This document shows, one piece after another, positions 36,784 to 45,566 of a stretch of 64,000 nucleotides of DNA. The stretch is taken from positions 62,001 to 126,000 of the forward strand of contig NZ_JXXV01000006.1 of NCBI RefSeq assembly GCF_000967545.1, given 5' to 3'. Within the stretch, counting starts at the first letter, position 1. Every line of letters starts with the position of its first letter. A program made the position numbers and the translations under genes. This DNA is from Vibrio galatheae (lineage in GTDB: Bacteria; Pseudomonadota; Gammaproteobacteria; Enterobacterales; Vibrionaceae). Below the pieces are notes generated by a model. The model ran no database searches. It was not told the origin of the DNA and saw only the letters and a program-made list of their open reading frames with translations.

Positions 36784-38346
36784 CTACTCCTTATGTGCCG
36801 CTTGAATAGCAGAGATTACGGCTTGAGCTTTACCGCGCGTTTCGTCCGCTTCTGCTTGAGGATCCGAATCGAACACAACACCCGCACCAGCTTGGACTTG
36901 TGCAACTCCGTTTTCAACATACGCTGAACGAATGACAATACAGGTATCGAGCGTACCTTCACCAGTTAGATAACCGACCGCACCGCCATAGCTGCCACGA
37001 CGGGCTCCTTCAACATCTCGAATTAATTGCATTGCGCGAATCTTAGGCGCACCAGTTAACGTACCCATATTCATACAGGCTTGGTAAGCGTGCAGTGCAT
37101 CGAGGTCTTCGCGCAACTGTCCGACAACGCGAGAGACGAGGTGCATGACATGACTATAGCGATCCACTTTTAATAAATCTGCAACGTGACGGGTACCAGC
37201 TTGTGAAATACGCGCAACATCGTTGCGCGCCAGGTCGACCAGCATCATGTGCTCAGCGTTCTCTTTTTTATCGGTACGCAGTTCAAGTTCGATACGGCTA
37301 TCCAGATCAAAATCAATTTCTCCACTTGGGCGTTTACCGCGTCGGCGAGTCCCTGCGATTGGGTAGATTTCCACTTGATTGGTTTGTGTTTCATACTTAA
37401 GGGCACTTTCTGGCGAGGCGCCAAACAACGTAAACAGCTCATCTTGCATGTAGAACATGTAAGGGCTTGGGTTGCTCTGTTTCAGTTCTTTGTATGCCGC
37501 CAGCGGCGAAGGGCATGGTAGTGTAAAGCGACGCGAAGGCACCACTTGGAACACATCACCTTTTACGACATATTGCTTCAGGTCGCGCACGATCTGACAG
37601 AAGTCATCATCCGATACGCTAGGTTGTACTGTAAGATCGGCTACTTTTGTTGCACTCGGTAATGGTTTTGGCGCCGCGCACTGCGAGCTGATTTCCGCAA
37701 TGCGATGGTTGAGTACGGTTTTTTCGCTGTCGTCGCCAAACAACGTCGCTTGTAACTGACACGATTCTGTCTGATGGTCAACAACCAGTAGGGTTTCAGC
37801 TACGTAGAATACGTAATCTGGGCACTGGTTAGTGGCCTTTGCATCACCAAGCGGTTCGAAATTGGCGACTAAGTCGTAAGCGAACAAACCACCTAAGAAA
37901 ACCGCGTGTTTATCTTGCCCTGAGATATCAAAGCTGTGTTGCACCAAACGCAAGGCATCAAAAGATGAGGCTTCACGTAGGCGAGAATCTTCATCCAATG
38001 TTTCGCAAGGCGCAGGGTAGTCAAGCACCAATTCACTTCCATCAAAGGAATGGCGAATGTTTGGATGGACATTGTTTGTCAGATGAGTCAGCAAGTTTTT
38101 ACCGTTATCGGTCAGCGCGGTCATTGTCACTGTGTGACCAAAGCAGATGATACGCACAGCTGAATCGACAATCAGTAGACTCTGAAGGTCTTGCTTAGAA
38201 TCAATTTCTGCAGATTCCAGTAGCAGGCTATCGGTTTTGTTTTCGCACAACGTATGGAACAGTTGTGTTGGATCCTGCGCATAAGGGGCTTGAGTTCGAA
38301 TTAACTCGACCTTGCCTAGTTTTTTTATTTCAATGGCCTTGTTCAC
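36784..38346 (-). CDS. trpE: Anthranilate synthase component I
   Basis: A 520-residue chorismate-using enzyme making anthranilate, the committed step to tryptophan. The N-terminal feedback-binding motif LLES is present (about 40) and the catalytic C-terminal domain (about 250-520) has PIAGTRRRGK, LVDLARNDVAR, MNMGTLTGAPKIRAM and GGAVGYL. It is the first structural gene, preceded by the trpL leader and attenuator and a TrpR-controlled promoter. Tryptophan should inhibit the enzyme directly through the LLES site. Confidence 0.97.
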   Translation of the reverse strand: MNKAIEIKKLGKVELIRTQAPYAQDPTQLFHTLCENKTDSLLLESAEIDSKQDLQSLLIVDSAVRIICFGHTVTMTALTDNGKNLLTHLTNNVHPNIRHSFDGSELVLDYPAPCETLDEDSRLREASSFDALRLVQHSFDISGQDKHAVFLGGLFAYDLVANFEPLGDAKATNQCPDYVFYVAETLLVVDHQTESCQLQATLFGDDSEKTVLNHRIAEISSQCAAPKPLPSATKVADLTVQPSVSDDDFCQIVRDLKQYVVKGDVFQVVPSRRFTLPCPSPLAAYKELKQSNPSPYMFYMQDELFTLFGASPESALKYETQTNQVEIYPIAGTRRRGKRPSGEIDFDLDSRIELELRTDKKENAEHMMLVDLARNDVARISQAGTRHVADLLKVDRYSHVMHLVSRVVGQLREDLDALHAYQACMNMGTLTGAPKIRAMQLIRDVEGARRGSYGGAVGYLTGEGTLDTCIVIRSAYVENGVAQVQAGAGVVFDSDPQAEADETRGKAQAVISAIQAAHKE

Positions 38347-38477
38347 AAGACCTCCTATTATCTCTGAAATTTTTACTTGCTGCTGTACATAGTCGCATAA
38401 AGAAAACGGTCACCCAATCTGGTTTTGGTTAAATTTGACCATTGTTTAAGCACTTAAGTGTGAGGCAGATTACAAAA

Positions 38478-38505
38478 CAAAAAAGCCCGCTTTAGTAGCG
38501 GGCTT
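38478..38505 (-). terminator. trp attenuator
   Basis: On the minus strand AAGCCCGC / GCGGGCTT forms an 8-bp GC-rich stem with a 7-base loop, followed by TTTTTTGTTTTG. It lies 21 bases after the trpL stop and about 130 bp before trpE, the position of the regions 3:4 terminator in classical trp attenuation. Confidence 0.95.
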
Positions 38506-38525
38506 GGAAACATGATTTCTATAAA

Positions 38526-38651
38526 TTAAAAGTACACGTTAGCCCACCAAGAACTTGTCCAAGTGCGCCACCAAGCAAGATCAGCTGAACGATAATTGCT
38601 ATCGCCGCCAACAACTTTTGCTTTATGGTTTTGGTTAATGTCTTGTAACAT
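38526..38651 (-). CDS. trpL: trp leader peptide TrpL
   Basis: A 41-residue open frame on the minus strand, starting at ATG 38651-38649 behind a TAAGGCT ribosome site and ending in TAA. It has five Trp codons in a 10-residue stretch (AWWRTWTSSWW), at 38573-38568, 38561-38559 and 38549-38544. Ribosome stalling there when charged tRNA-Trp is scarce would favour the antiterminator and allow trpE transcription. It is longer than the 14-residue E. coli leader; long Trp-rich leaders are known in Vibrio. Confidence 0.95.
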   Translation of the reverse strand: MLQDINQNHKAKVVGGDSNYRSADLAWWRTWTSSWWANVYF

Positions 38652-38685
38652 AGTGAGCCTTAAGTCAGGTACTGCATATTTGTGT

Positions 38686-38717
38686 ACTAGTTAACTAGTG
38701 CAGAGGTAAAAAGTCAA
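38686..38717 (-). promoter_or_regulatory. trp promoter with overlapping TrpR operator
   Basis: On the minus strand TTGACT (38717-38712), a 17-base spacer and TTAACT (38694-38689) form the promoter; the -10 and spacing equal those of E. coli trp. The perfect 14-bp palindrome ACTAGTTAACTAGT (38686-38699) is the core of the E. coli TrpR operator and covers the -10. It lies only 35 bp from the start of divergent rnm, so bound TrpR might also affect that gene. Confidence 0.93.
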
Positions 38718-38733
38718 CTAAAAAAATGAAATT

Positions 38734-39597
38734 ATGAGAATTGATCTACATAGTCACACTACAGCTTCAGATGGAAGGCTCGAGACAAACGAACTAATTG
38801 ATAGGGCGCTTGGCTTTCAACTTGATGTTTTGGCTATAACAGACCACGACACAGTTGACGCTCTAGACGATGCGCATCGATATATTGCCGAAAACGAACT
38901 GCCACTCAAGTTAATTAATGGCATTGAAATTTCGACCGTATGGCAAAACAAAGACATTCATATTGTCGGTTTGAACATTAACCCACAATCTGACGAGTTG
39001 GTGGCTTTGATTCACAAGCAGCAGCAACATCGTGAAGTGAGAGCGGAGTTAATTGCCAGCCGACTTGAAAAAGCGACCCGTGAAGGGGTGTTGGACGAAG
39101 TTAAGTTAATTGCAGGAGACGCACCTATCACGCGAGCTCACTTTGCCAAGTGGTTGGTTGATAACCAATACGCCAAAACAATGCAGCAAGTATTTAAAAA
39201 GTACCTCACTCGCAACAATCCGGGTTATGTGCCACCAAATTGGTGTTCGATGCAAGAAGCCGTCGAGGCAATACACGCTGCAGGAGGAAAAGCCGTGTTG
39301 GCTCATCCAGCGCGTTATGACTTGACGACAAAGTGGCTAAAGCGTTTGATCGCAGCATTTGTTGAAGCGGGTGGCGATGCGATGGAAGTGGCTCAGCCGC
39401 AGCAAGGTCAACAAGAAAGACGCAACTTGGCCGATTATGCTATACAATACAATCTATTAGCCTCTCAAGGCAGCGACTTTCATTATCCCTCTCCGTGGAT
39501 GGAGCTAGGGCGGAATTTATGGCTTCCAGCGGGTGTTGAGCCAGTATGGAAGGCTTGGGGTTTAGAGTCACCTATCATTGATTCAAGCCCACAATAA
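38734..39597 (+). CDS. rnm: PHP-domain 5'-3' exoribonuclease RNase AM
   Basis: A 287-residue PHP phosphoesterase, formerly YciV/TrpH. Metal ligands are visible in [11 protein letters not shown] (HxH), [24 protein letters not shown] and GSDFHYP. In E. coli the enzyme matures rRNA 5' ends and degrades 3',5'-bisphosphate nucleotides. Divergence from trp and the following yciO and rluB are the conserved gene order. The ribosome site is poor (AAATGAAATT), so translation may be low. Confidence 0.93.
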   Translation: MRIDLHSHTTASDGRLETNELIDRALGFQLDVLAITDHDTVDALDDAHRYIAENELPLKLINGIEISTVWQNKDIHIVGLNINPQSDELVALIHKQQQHREVRAELIASRLEKATREGVLDEVKLIAGDAPITRAHFAKWLVDNQYAKTMQQVFKKYLTRNNPGYVPPNWCSMQEAVEAIHAAGGKAVLAHPARYDLTTKWLKRLIAAFVEAGGDAMEVAQPQQGQQERRNLADYAIQYNLLASQGSDFHYPSPWMELGRNLWLPAGVEPVWKAWGLESPIIDSSPQ

Positions 39598-39635
39598 CTA
39601 TATAGAGTCGAGAGACTCAATAATGAGGAATTACA

Positions 39636-40256
39636 ATGAGCCAGTTTTTTTACGTTCACCCAGAAAACCCACAGGCTCGCTTGATCAATCAGGCTGTAGC
39701 AATCATTCGAAACGGTGGGGTCGTCGTTTACCCAACGGATTCAGGCTATGCGCTCGGTTGTCAGCTTGAAAATAAACAGGCATTAGAACGTATCTGTCAG
39801 ATTCGACGTTTAGATGACAAACACAATTTTACTTTGCTGTGTCGCGATCTTTCTGAACTCTCGCTATATGCACGAGTCGATAACACGGCGTTTCGTTTGT
39901 TGAAGAACAATACACCTGGACCATACACCTTTATCTTCAAAGGGACTAAAGAAGTCCCTCGTCGCCTGATGAATGCAAAGCGTAAAACGATAGGTATTCG
40001 TGTCCCAGATAACCGTATTGCACTGGATTTGTTGGAAGCGATGGGCGAACCTTTGATGTCTACATCGCTGATTCTACCTGGCAAAGATACGACGGAAGCG
40101 GATCCTGAAGACATCCGCGATATGTTAGAACATGCCGTCGATTGTATCTTGAACGGTGGCTACCTTGGAGAGCAGCCAACCACAGTCGTCGACTTCAGTG
40201 ACGATGAGCCAGTGATCGCTCGTCTTGGTTCTGGTGATCCTACGCCATTCGAATAG
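39636..40256 (+). CDS. yciO: YciO, Sua5/YrdC-fold protein
   Basis: A 206-residue single YrdC domain (GGVVVYPTDSGYALGC near residue 28, KHNFTLLCRDLSELS, PGPYTFIFKGTKEVPRR, TIGIRVPDN). It is related to the threonylcarbamoyl-AMP synthase used in tRNA t6A synthesis, but YciO is a paralogue of TsaC whose physiological role is less settled. It begins 38 bp after rnm. A small GAGTC-GAGA-GACTC hairpin (39605-39618) lies in that gap. Confidence 0.93.
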   Translation: MSQFFYVHPENPQARLINQAVAIIRNGGVVVYPTDSGYALGCQLENKQALERICQIRRLDDKHNFTLLCRDLSELSLYARVDNTAFRLLKNNTPGPYTFIFKGTKEVPRRLMNAKRKTIGIRVPDNRIALDLLEAMGEPLMSTSLILPGKDTTEADPEDIRDMLEHAVDCILNGGYLGEQPTTVVDFSDDEPVIARLGSGDPTPFE

Positions 40257-40362
40257 TCAAAAGTGCGTGATTTTCCCCACACTTTTTGCGATAATGTGCG
40301 GCCGCGATTTTGGGTCGCACTTGTTTATTCGACGTCTGAGAAGACGACACATAGGTAGATAA

Positions 40363-41301
40363 ATGAACGAAAAACTACAGAAAGTATTGGCTAGAGCTGG
40401 TCACGGTTCTCGACGCGAACTAGAAGCTTTGATTAAAGCGGGTCGTGTGAGCGTGAACGGTATCGTTGCTAAGCTTGGCGAACGACTTGAAGATGAAAAT
40501 GCAGTTGTGCGTATCGATGGTCATGTTGTTTCTGCTAAAGCGCAGGAAGAAGTGATCTGTCGTGTACTTGCGTACTACAAGCCAGAAGGTGAACTGTGTA
40601 CTCGTCATGATCCAGAAGGTCGCCGTACTGTATTTGATCGTCTACCAAAAATCCGTGGTTCTCGCTGGATTTCAGTTGGTCGTCTTGATGCGAACACTTC
40701 GGGTCTGTTGTTATTCACTACAGATGGTGAGCTTGCAAACCGTTTGATGCACCCAAGTCGCCAAGTTGAGCGTGAATACTTAGTCCGTGTTTTTGGTGAA
40801 GTGACTGAACAAAAAGTGAAAAACTTGGTTCGTGGCGTTGAACTTGAAGATGGTATGGCTCGCTTTGAAGACGTTGTCTACGCAGGCGGTGATGGTATGA
40901 ACCACACTTTCTACGTAGCGATCAACGAAGGTCGTAACCGTGAAGTTCGTCGCCTTTGGGAGTCACAAGACACCACAGTTAGCCGCCTGAAACGTGTTCG
41001 CTACGGTGACATCTACCTAGACAAGAAACTCCCTCGTGGGGGCTGGATGGAACTGGACCTTAAAGAGGTAAACTACCTACGTGAGCTGGTTGAGCTTCGT
41101 CCAGAGAAAGAGACGCTGCTTGATGAAAACAAAGCCAACTCATCTCGTAAGCGCGAGCGTTCGCGCAGCCAGAAGATTCGTCGTGCTGTTAAGCGCCATG
41201 AAGAGCGAGTGAGCAGTGGTAGTGGACGCAGTAACAACCCTTCTCGTCGCAAACCTAAAAAGGGTGCGGGGCAGCCAAACGCTCGCAACAAACAGCGCTA
41301 G
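40363..41301 (+). CDS. rluB: 23S rRNA pseudouridine(2605) synthase RluB
   Basis: A 312-residue enzyme. The N-terminal S4 RNA-binding domain (about 1-60: [22 protein letters not shown]) precedes the pseudouridine synthase domain with the catalytic Asp in [15 protein letters not shown] (about 110). The tail after 245 is Lys/Arg/Ser-rich ([24 protein letters not shown]) and probably binds RNA. It modifies U2605 of 23S rRNA. It lies 106 bp after yciO in the rnm-yciO-rluB group and is followed by a terminator. Confidence 0.95.
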   Translation: MNEKLQKVLARAGHGSRRELEALIKAGRVSVNGIVAKLGERLEDENAVVRIDGHVVSAKAQEEVICRVLAYYKPEGELCTRHDPEGRRTVFDRLPKIRGSRWISVGRLDANTSGLLLFTTDGELANRLMHPSRQVEREYLVRVFGEVTEQKVKNLVRGVELEDGMARFEDVVYAGGDGMNHTFYVAINEGRNREVRRLWESQDTTVSRLKRVRYGDIYLDKKLPRGGWMELDLKEVNYLRELVELRPEKETLLDENKANSSRKRERSRSQKIRRAVKRHEERVSSGSGRSNNPSRRKPKKGAGQPNARNKQR

Positions 41302-41318
41302 AACCAAATAATCATATA

Positions 41319-41350
41319 AAAAAGCAGTATCATATCGATGCTGCTTTTTT
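41319..41350 (+). terminator. Terminator of rluB
   Basis: AAAGCAG / CTGCTTT with an inner, mismatched ATC / GAT extension forms the stem, followed by a run of T. It starts 18 bp after the rluB stop. Confidence 0.85.
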
Positions 41351-41475
41351 GTATCTAACGATTTAGGCCCAGTGCTAAAAGCAAAATCAAGATCAAAATA
41401 GTTTTTCTCTCACGAATTGCTTGAGGAACTGACATCCACGAAGTAACCTAGAACTCAGCATAGGCAGGACGTTTT

Positions 41476-41502
41476 TTTGCACTACTCTTTAAAGAGTGCA
41501 AA
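41476..41502. repeat. Inverted repeat just upstream of the GGDEF-EAL gene
   Basis: TTTGCACT / AGTGCAAA is a perfect 8-bp inverted repeat around an 11-base centre that itself contains the palindrome CTTTAAAG. It ends 32 bp before the start codon. It could be an operator or a leader hairpin. It does not look like a c-di-GMP riboswitch. Confidence 0.6.
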
Positions 41503-41534
41503 CATGTTGTATCGGTACCACGGATTTGGACTAA

Positions 41535-43814
41535 ATGGCATTTATTAAGAAGAATATTTGGTTAGCCTTCTATTTTATCCTTTTATTTTGGACAGTTATC
41601 ACCGTCGGTGCTGTACATCTGTCATATCAAGAAACCTATCGTGAGTTTGGTCAAACACAGGCCAACTTAACCAGCTTAACGGCGCGAGCGTTTGATTCTT
41701 CTCTAACCCAGTTTAAAACCATTTTGGATATTGTCGGCGCAGACCTCACACGCTTCGATATTTATGCCGATAAAAATCATACCTACAAGATCCTTGAATC
41801 CACGGTCAAACTCGACAGTACAATCTTGGTCGTTGCGCTTTATAAGCCAGATGGAACACCGATCATTGTTGCTCCACATTTGGGTGACAAAGGTCATTAC
41901 AATCAGATCAATCGCCCTGAAACTCGCGATACCTTCCAAGAGACAGTGCAAAGTGTCGAAGCTGTCGTTGGTCGAACATATTACAACGAGGCCGTAGGGG
42001 AACTGGTTATTCCGTTTCGAAAAATGATCAGGGATGAGAACGGTGAACCGCTTTTTGTTCTCTCAATCTCTGTTTCGCTTAAACACGGCTTTCACTATTT
42101 TCGTACTGACAGTGAAAGCTATGACGCTCAAGAATATGACCTCTATCTCTACCGCGAACAGGATAGATATTTCCAAATTGCCCCGCGCGAAAAAATATAC
42201 GATGCGAAAGCTTACCGTTACCAGATACGCCAAAGTGACGTTGACTTGAGTGTAGCGAGGCTGCAACGTCAAACAGGTTTGACTTACCAAGAGATAAAAA
42301 CCGCCGGTAATGTGGTGGTGAATGAATTGGTTAACTCTGCTCGGCAGTCTATTTCAGCCGTCATGTACATTGATAAATATGGTCTTTGGGTCGCGACCGA
42401 GGTGAAAAATAGCGTCGTGTTTGCCAATTTTATCGCCAAATTACCTGTAATCATTGGTCTGTATCTGGTTGCGGTACTGGTGATGTTCATCCTGTTCAGC
42501 AGTATTGCGACCAGTGAAAAACGTAAGCAAGAAGAGTTGACCTATCAGGCTCATCACGACTATCTAACCGGAATTCAAAACCGCTTTAGTCTCGATCGCA
42601 CCCTTGCACAGATATCGCACCGCTCTAGCTACAGCATGTTAAGCCTTAATGTAGACGGCTTTAAAGTGATTAACGACAACTTTGGTAGCCAGACAGGGGA
42701 TTTCGTGCTGCGCCTTATTGCAGAGCGACTTAACCGATACGTCGGTGAGGAACATAAGTTATATCGTTCCAATGGTGATGAGTTTGTTGTGGTGACTGAG
42801 GTGACACAAGAAGCGCTATTGCAAGCTATAGCGCAGGGACTGCGTAACACCTTCAATGCTTTGTTTGTCTATCGAGAGCTTGAACTTGAACTAACATGCA
42901 GCGTCAGTATTGCCATCAACAATAGTGGCGAATTTGATGGTGAAGCGATGAAACGCAATGTTGACCTAGCCATGTCACATGCGAAACAGTCCCGCAGTAG
43001 CATTGCTTTCTATCATCCAGTTTTCTTACAAGATTATCTAGAGCGCAGTAAAATTGAGCTCGCCCTTAAGGGAGCGATTGAGCGTAACGAATTGTCTATG
43101 GTTTATCAGCCACAGGTGAGCGCTCGAAGACAACTCAAAGGTGTTGAAGCACTATTGCGCTGGAATCACCCTGAGCTTGGTTTCGTCCCACCGAATAAAT
43201 TTATCGCGGTGGCAGAAAATTGTGGTTACATGCCGCTGTTAGGTGACTTCATTCTCGAACGCTCGCTTGCAGATATGAGCCAGTTGATGAAGCAAACTGG
43301 TGTACAAATTGACGTCGCGATTAATGTTTCCGTTAAGCAGTTACAAGACTACGACTTTGTCGAGACTGTCAAACAATTGCTGCAGAAGTATCAGTTTGAT
43401 CCAAAACGTCTGATTCTTGAAGTGACAGAGAGTGTATTTGCTGAAGACGTTGACCAACTTAAGAGCTTATTGAGTGCGTTTAAAGAACAGTCGATACGCA
43501 TTTCTTTGGATGATTTTGGTACCGGTTACTCATCGTTGAGCCTACTTAAACATCTGCCTATTTGTGAGGTGAAAATCGACAAAAGCTTTGTCTCGGATAT
43601 GCTGAGCAATGATAAGTCTTACTCTATGTTGGCTGGTGTGCTCGATATGGCGCAGCGTTTGGGAATGGAAACCGTAGCCGAAGGTGTAGAGTCAGCAGAA
43701 GAGGCAGTCGTGCTGCGTCAATTGGGCTGTGATGTGTTTCAAGGCTATTATTTCGCTAAGCCAATGCCACTTGGGGCTCTGGAAGAGTACATCGCCCATG
43801 AACAGGCGATATAG
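41535..43814 (+). CDS. Membrane GGDEF-EAL protein, probable c-di-GMP phosphodiesterase
   Basis: A 759-residue protein with membrane segments at about 7-28 and 298-322 flanking a 270-residue periplasmic sensor (dCache-like; IVVAPHLGDKGHY). GGDEF (about 345-495) and EAL (about 510-755) domains follow. The GGDEF signature is NGDEF, with the first Gly replaced, so cyclase activity is doubtful. The EAL domain is complete: EALLRW, NVSVKQL, EVTES, LDDFGTGYSS, VKIDKSFV and AEGVES. Net function is inferred to be c-di-GMP degradation, perhaps with GTP sensing by the GGDEF part. Stands alone, with an inverted repeat upstream and a hairpin after the stop. Confidence 0.9.
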   Translation: MAFIKKNIWLAFYFILLFWTVITVGAVHLSYQETYREFGQTQANLTSLTARAFDSSLTQFKTILDIVGADLTRFDIYADKNHTYKILESTVKLDSTILVVALYKPDGTPIIVAPHLGDKGHYNQINRPETRDTFQETVQSVEAVVGRTYYNEAVGELVIPFRKMIRDENGEPLFVLSISVSLKHGFHYFRTDSESYDAQEYDLYLYREQDRYFQIAPREKIYDAKAYRYQIRQSDVDLSVARLQRQTGLTYQEIKTAGNVVVNELVNSARQSISAVMYIDKYGLWVATEVKNSVVFANFIAKLPVIIGLYLVAVLVMFILFSSIATSEKRKQEELTYQAHHDYLTGIQNRFSLDRTLAQISHRSSYSMLSLNVDGFKVINDNFGSQTGDFVLRLIAERLNRYVGEEHKLYRSNGDEFVVVTEVTQEALLQAIAQGLRNTFNALFVYRELELELTCSVSIAINNSGEFDGEAMKRNVDLAMSHAKQSRSSIAFYHPVFLQDYLERSKIELALKGAIERNELSMVYQPQVSARRQLKGVEALLRWNHPELGFVPPNKFIAVAENCGYMPLLGDFILERSLADMSQLMKQTGVQIDVAINVSVKQLQDYDFVETVKQLLQKYQFDPKRLILEVTESVFAEDVDQLKSLLSAFKEQSIRISLDDFGTGYSSLSLLKHLPICEVKIDKSFVSDMLSNDKSYSMLAGVLDMAQRLGMETVAEGVESAEEAVVLRQLGCDVFQGYYFAKPMPLGALEEYIAHEQAI

Positions 43815-43840
43815 TTGGCCGACATTGTCGACCAACTCTT
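43813..43840. terminator. Hairpin between convergent GGDEF-EAL and cydC genes
   Basis: AGTTGG / CCAACT with inner CGAC / GTCG pairing forms an interrupted stem directly at the GGDEF-EAL stop. The following CTCTTGCGG is weak as a U tract, but position between convergent genes favours a terminator. Confidence 0.5.
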
Positions 43841-43844
43841 GCGG

Positions 43845-45566
43845 TTAAAGGGTCTGATTCAACTGATAATAACGACCTTGCTTCTCAATCAGTGCGTGGT
43901 GGCTACCATGTTCAACGATCTCACCTTGCTCAATCAAACACACTGAGTCCATCTTATCCAAATTGACTAGGCGGTGCGTGATAAACACGACGGTCTTATT
44001 GATAAAGTGCTGTTCAAATAGCTGCATTATCTGCTGCTCGGTCTGTTTATCTAATCCTTCGGTTGGTTCGTCAAGAAGCAGGATCGGGGCATTGTGCAAT
44101 AGGGCACGAGCGATACCAATACGGCGCTTCTCGCCTCCAGATAACTGACGACCACCATCACCTAGCCAAGTGTCTAAACCAGTATCTTCAAGTAATTTTC
44201 CAAGCCCAACCTGATGCAGCACCTCAGTGAGCTCATTATCTAGAGCTGCTGGTTTGGCCATGATTAAGTTGTCACGCAGTGCGCCGTTGAGAATGTCGAC
44301 ACGCTGGCTGACAACACTAATGGCTTGGCGAAGTTGACTCTCGCTCCATTCTTGAATTGGTTTACCAGCAATTTCAATACAACCGGTTTGCACATCCCAG
44401 TAGCGATTGAGTAGCTGAAGCAAGGTCGATTTGCCTGAACCCGTCTGACCGACGATTGCGATACGATGATTGGCCGGAATATCGAGGTTAATCTCTCTCA
44501 CTACCGTATTGCTGGAATCGGGGTAGTGGAAAGCAACGTTTTTATATTGAATCGAAAATGCTTGCTGATGTTCGGTGTCGTGCTCTGGAAAGCAGACATC
44601 TGGTTCAGAAAGGATGATGTCATTTAATCGACGAGCTGAAGTTAGTGTTTGTCCTAAGTGCTGGAACGCACCGGCAATAGGCATAAGTAGCTCAACACTG
44701 GCCATTGTCGCAAAAGCAACCAGAGCAATCATAGGATCGGGTGTGTTACCGCCAACGCCGTCAGCCGCCAACCAGAGCATTAATACGATAGTCCAACCGT
44801 TTGCTAACAGCAGTAGTGCTTGCGCTAAGCCAGAAAAATGCGCATTAAAGAACTGGTTCTTCAGCAGTTTTTCCTGCGTGGTTAAAATCGCGTTACGATA
44901 ACGTTCTTCAGCGCCAAACAGCGTGAGTTCACTGTAACCCTGAAGCCAATCGAGAGTGGCGATACGCAAGTTGGCTTTGTTATGGGTTAACTCCGAACCA
45001 TTACGTTTACCGAGTTTGTAGAACAACACTGGCCAAGTTAGCAGCAAAGCGAACAAAATCGCACCGAGCGTTAAGCCAAGCTGTGAGTCAAACCAACTCA
45101 CTAACGCGGTTAAGCTCAAAATACCTAAAGTGCCGACGATCATCGGGCTGACTAATCTAAGATAGACGTGATCCATCGCGTCGATGTCTGCCACGAGGCG
45201 GTTTAATAAATCGGCATCACGTAGGTTAGATACCCGCCCCGGAATGAGGGGTGCGAGTTTAGAAAAGAAGAAGATACGCAAATCGGTTAGGAGCTTAAAT
45301 GTCGCGTTGTGGCTGACAACACGCTCACCCCAACGACCAGCCGTTCTGCCCATGGCAAAACCGCGCACAAAAGCCCCGGGCAACATATAGTTGAACGTTT
45401 CACGTGCAATGGTTAGGCCTGCCACTGCCGCAGCCGATAAAAACCAACCGGAAAGCGTAAGAAGGCCAATAGACGCGGCAAGCGTCAAAAAGGCGAGTAG
45501 CATGCCAAGAGAAAGACCAAACCAATGCTTTTTATACAGTTTTAAGTAGGGAAGTAATTCACGCAT
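43845..45566 (-). CDS. cydC: CydC subunit of the glutathione/cysteine ABC exporter
   Basis: A 573-residue ABC half-transporter: six membrane segments (about 15-300), then the ATPase with GQTGSGKST (about 370), LSGGEKRRIGIAR and LLLDEPTEGLD. CydDC exports cysteine and glutathione and is needed to assemble cytochrome bd oxidase. Its start overlaps the end of cydD by 8 bp, the usual arrangement. The gene order trxB-cydD-cydC links it to thiol metabolism. Confidence 0.95.
   Translation of the reverse strand: MRELLPYLKLYKKHWFGLSLGMLLAFLTLAASIGLLTLSGWFLSAAAVAGLTIARETFNYMLPGAFVRGFAMGRTAGRWGERVVSHNATFKLLTDLRIFFFSKLAPLIPGRVSNLRDADLLNRLVADIDAMDHVYLRLVSPMIVGTLGILSLTALVSWFDSQLGLTLGAILFALLLTWPVLFYKLGKRNGSELTHNKANLRIATLDWLQGYSELTLFGAEERYRNAILTTQEKLLKNQFFNAHFSGLAQALLLLANGWTIVLMLWLAADGVGGNTPDPMIALVAFATMASVELLMPIAGAFQHLGQTLTSARRLNDIILSEPDVCFPEHDTEHQQAFSIQYKNVAFHYPDSSNTVVREINLDIPANHRIAIVGQTGSGKSTLLQLLNRYWDVQTGCIEIAGKPIQEWSESQLRQAISVVSQRVDILNGALRDNLIMAKPAALDNELTEVLHQVGLGKLLEDTGLDTWLGDGGRQLSGGEKRRIGIARALLHNAPILLLDEPTEGLDKQTEQQIMQLFEQHFINKTVVFITHRLVNLDKMDSVCLIEQGEIVEHGSHHALIEKQGRYYQLNQTL

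Noticed and set aside
41302..41534. c-di-GMP riboswitch before the GGDEF-EAL gene
   Set aside because: The conserved GEMM core sequences are not present; only a simple inverted repeat is visible.
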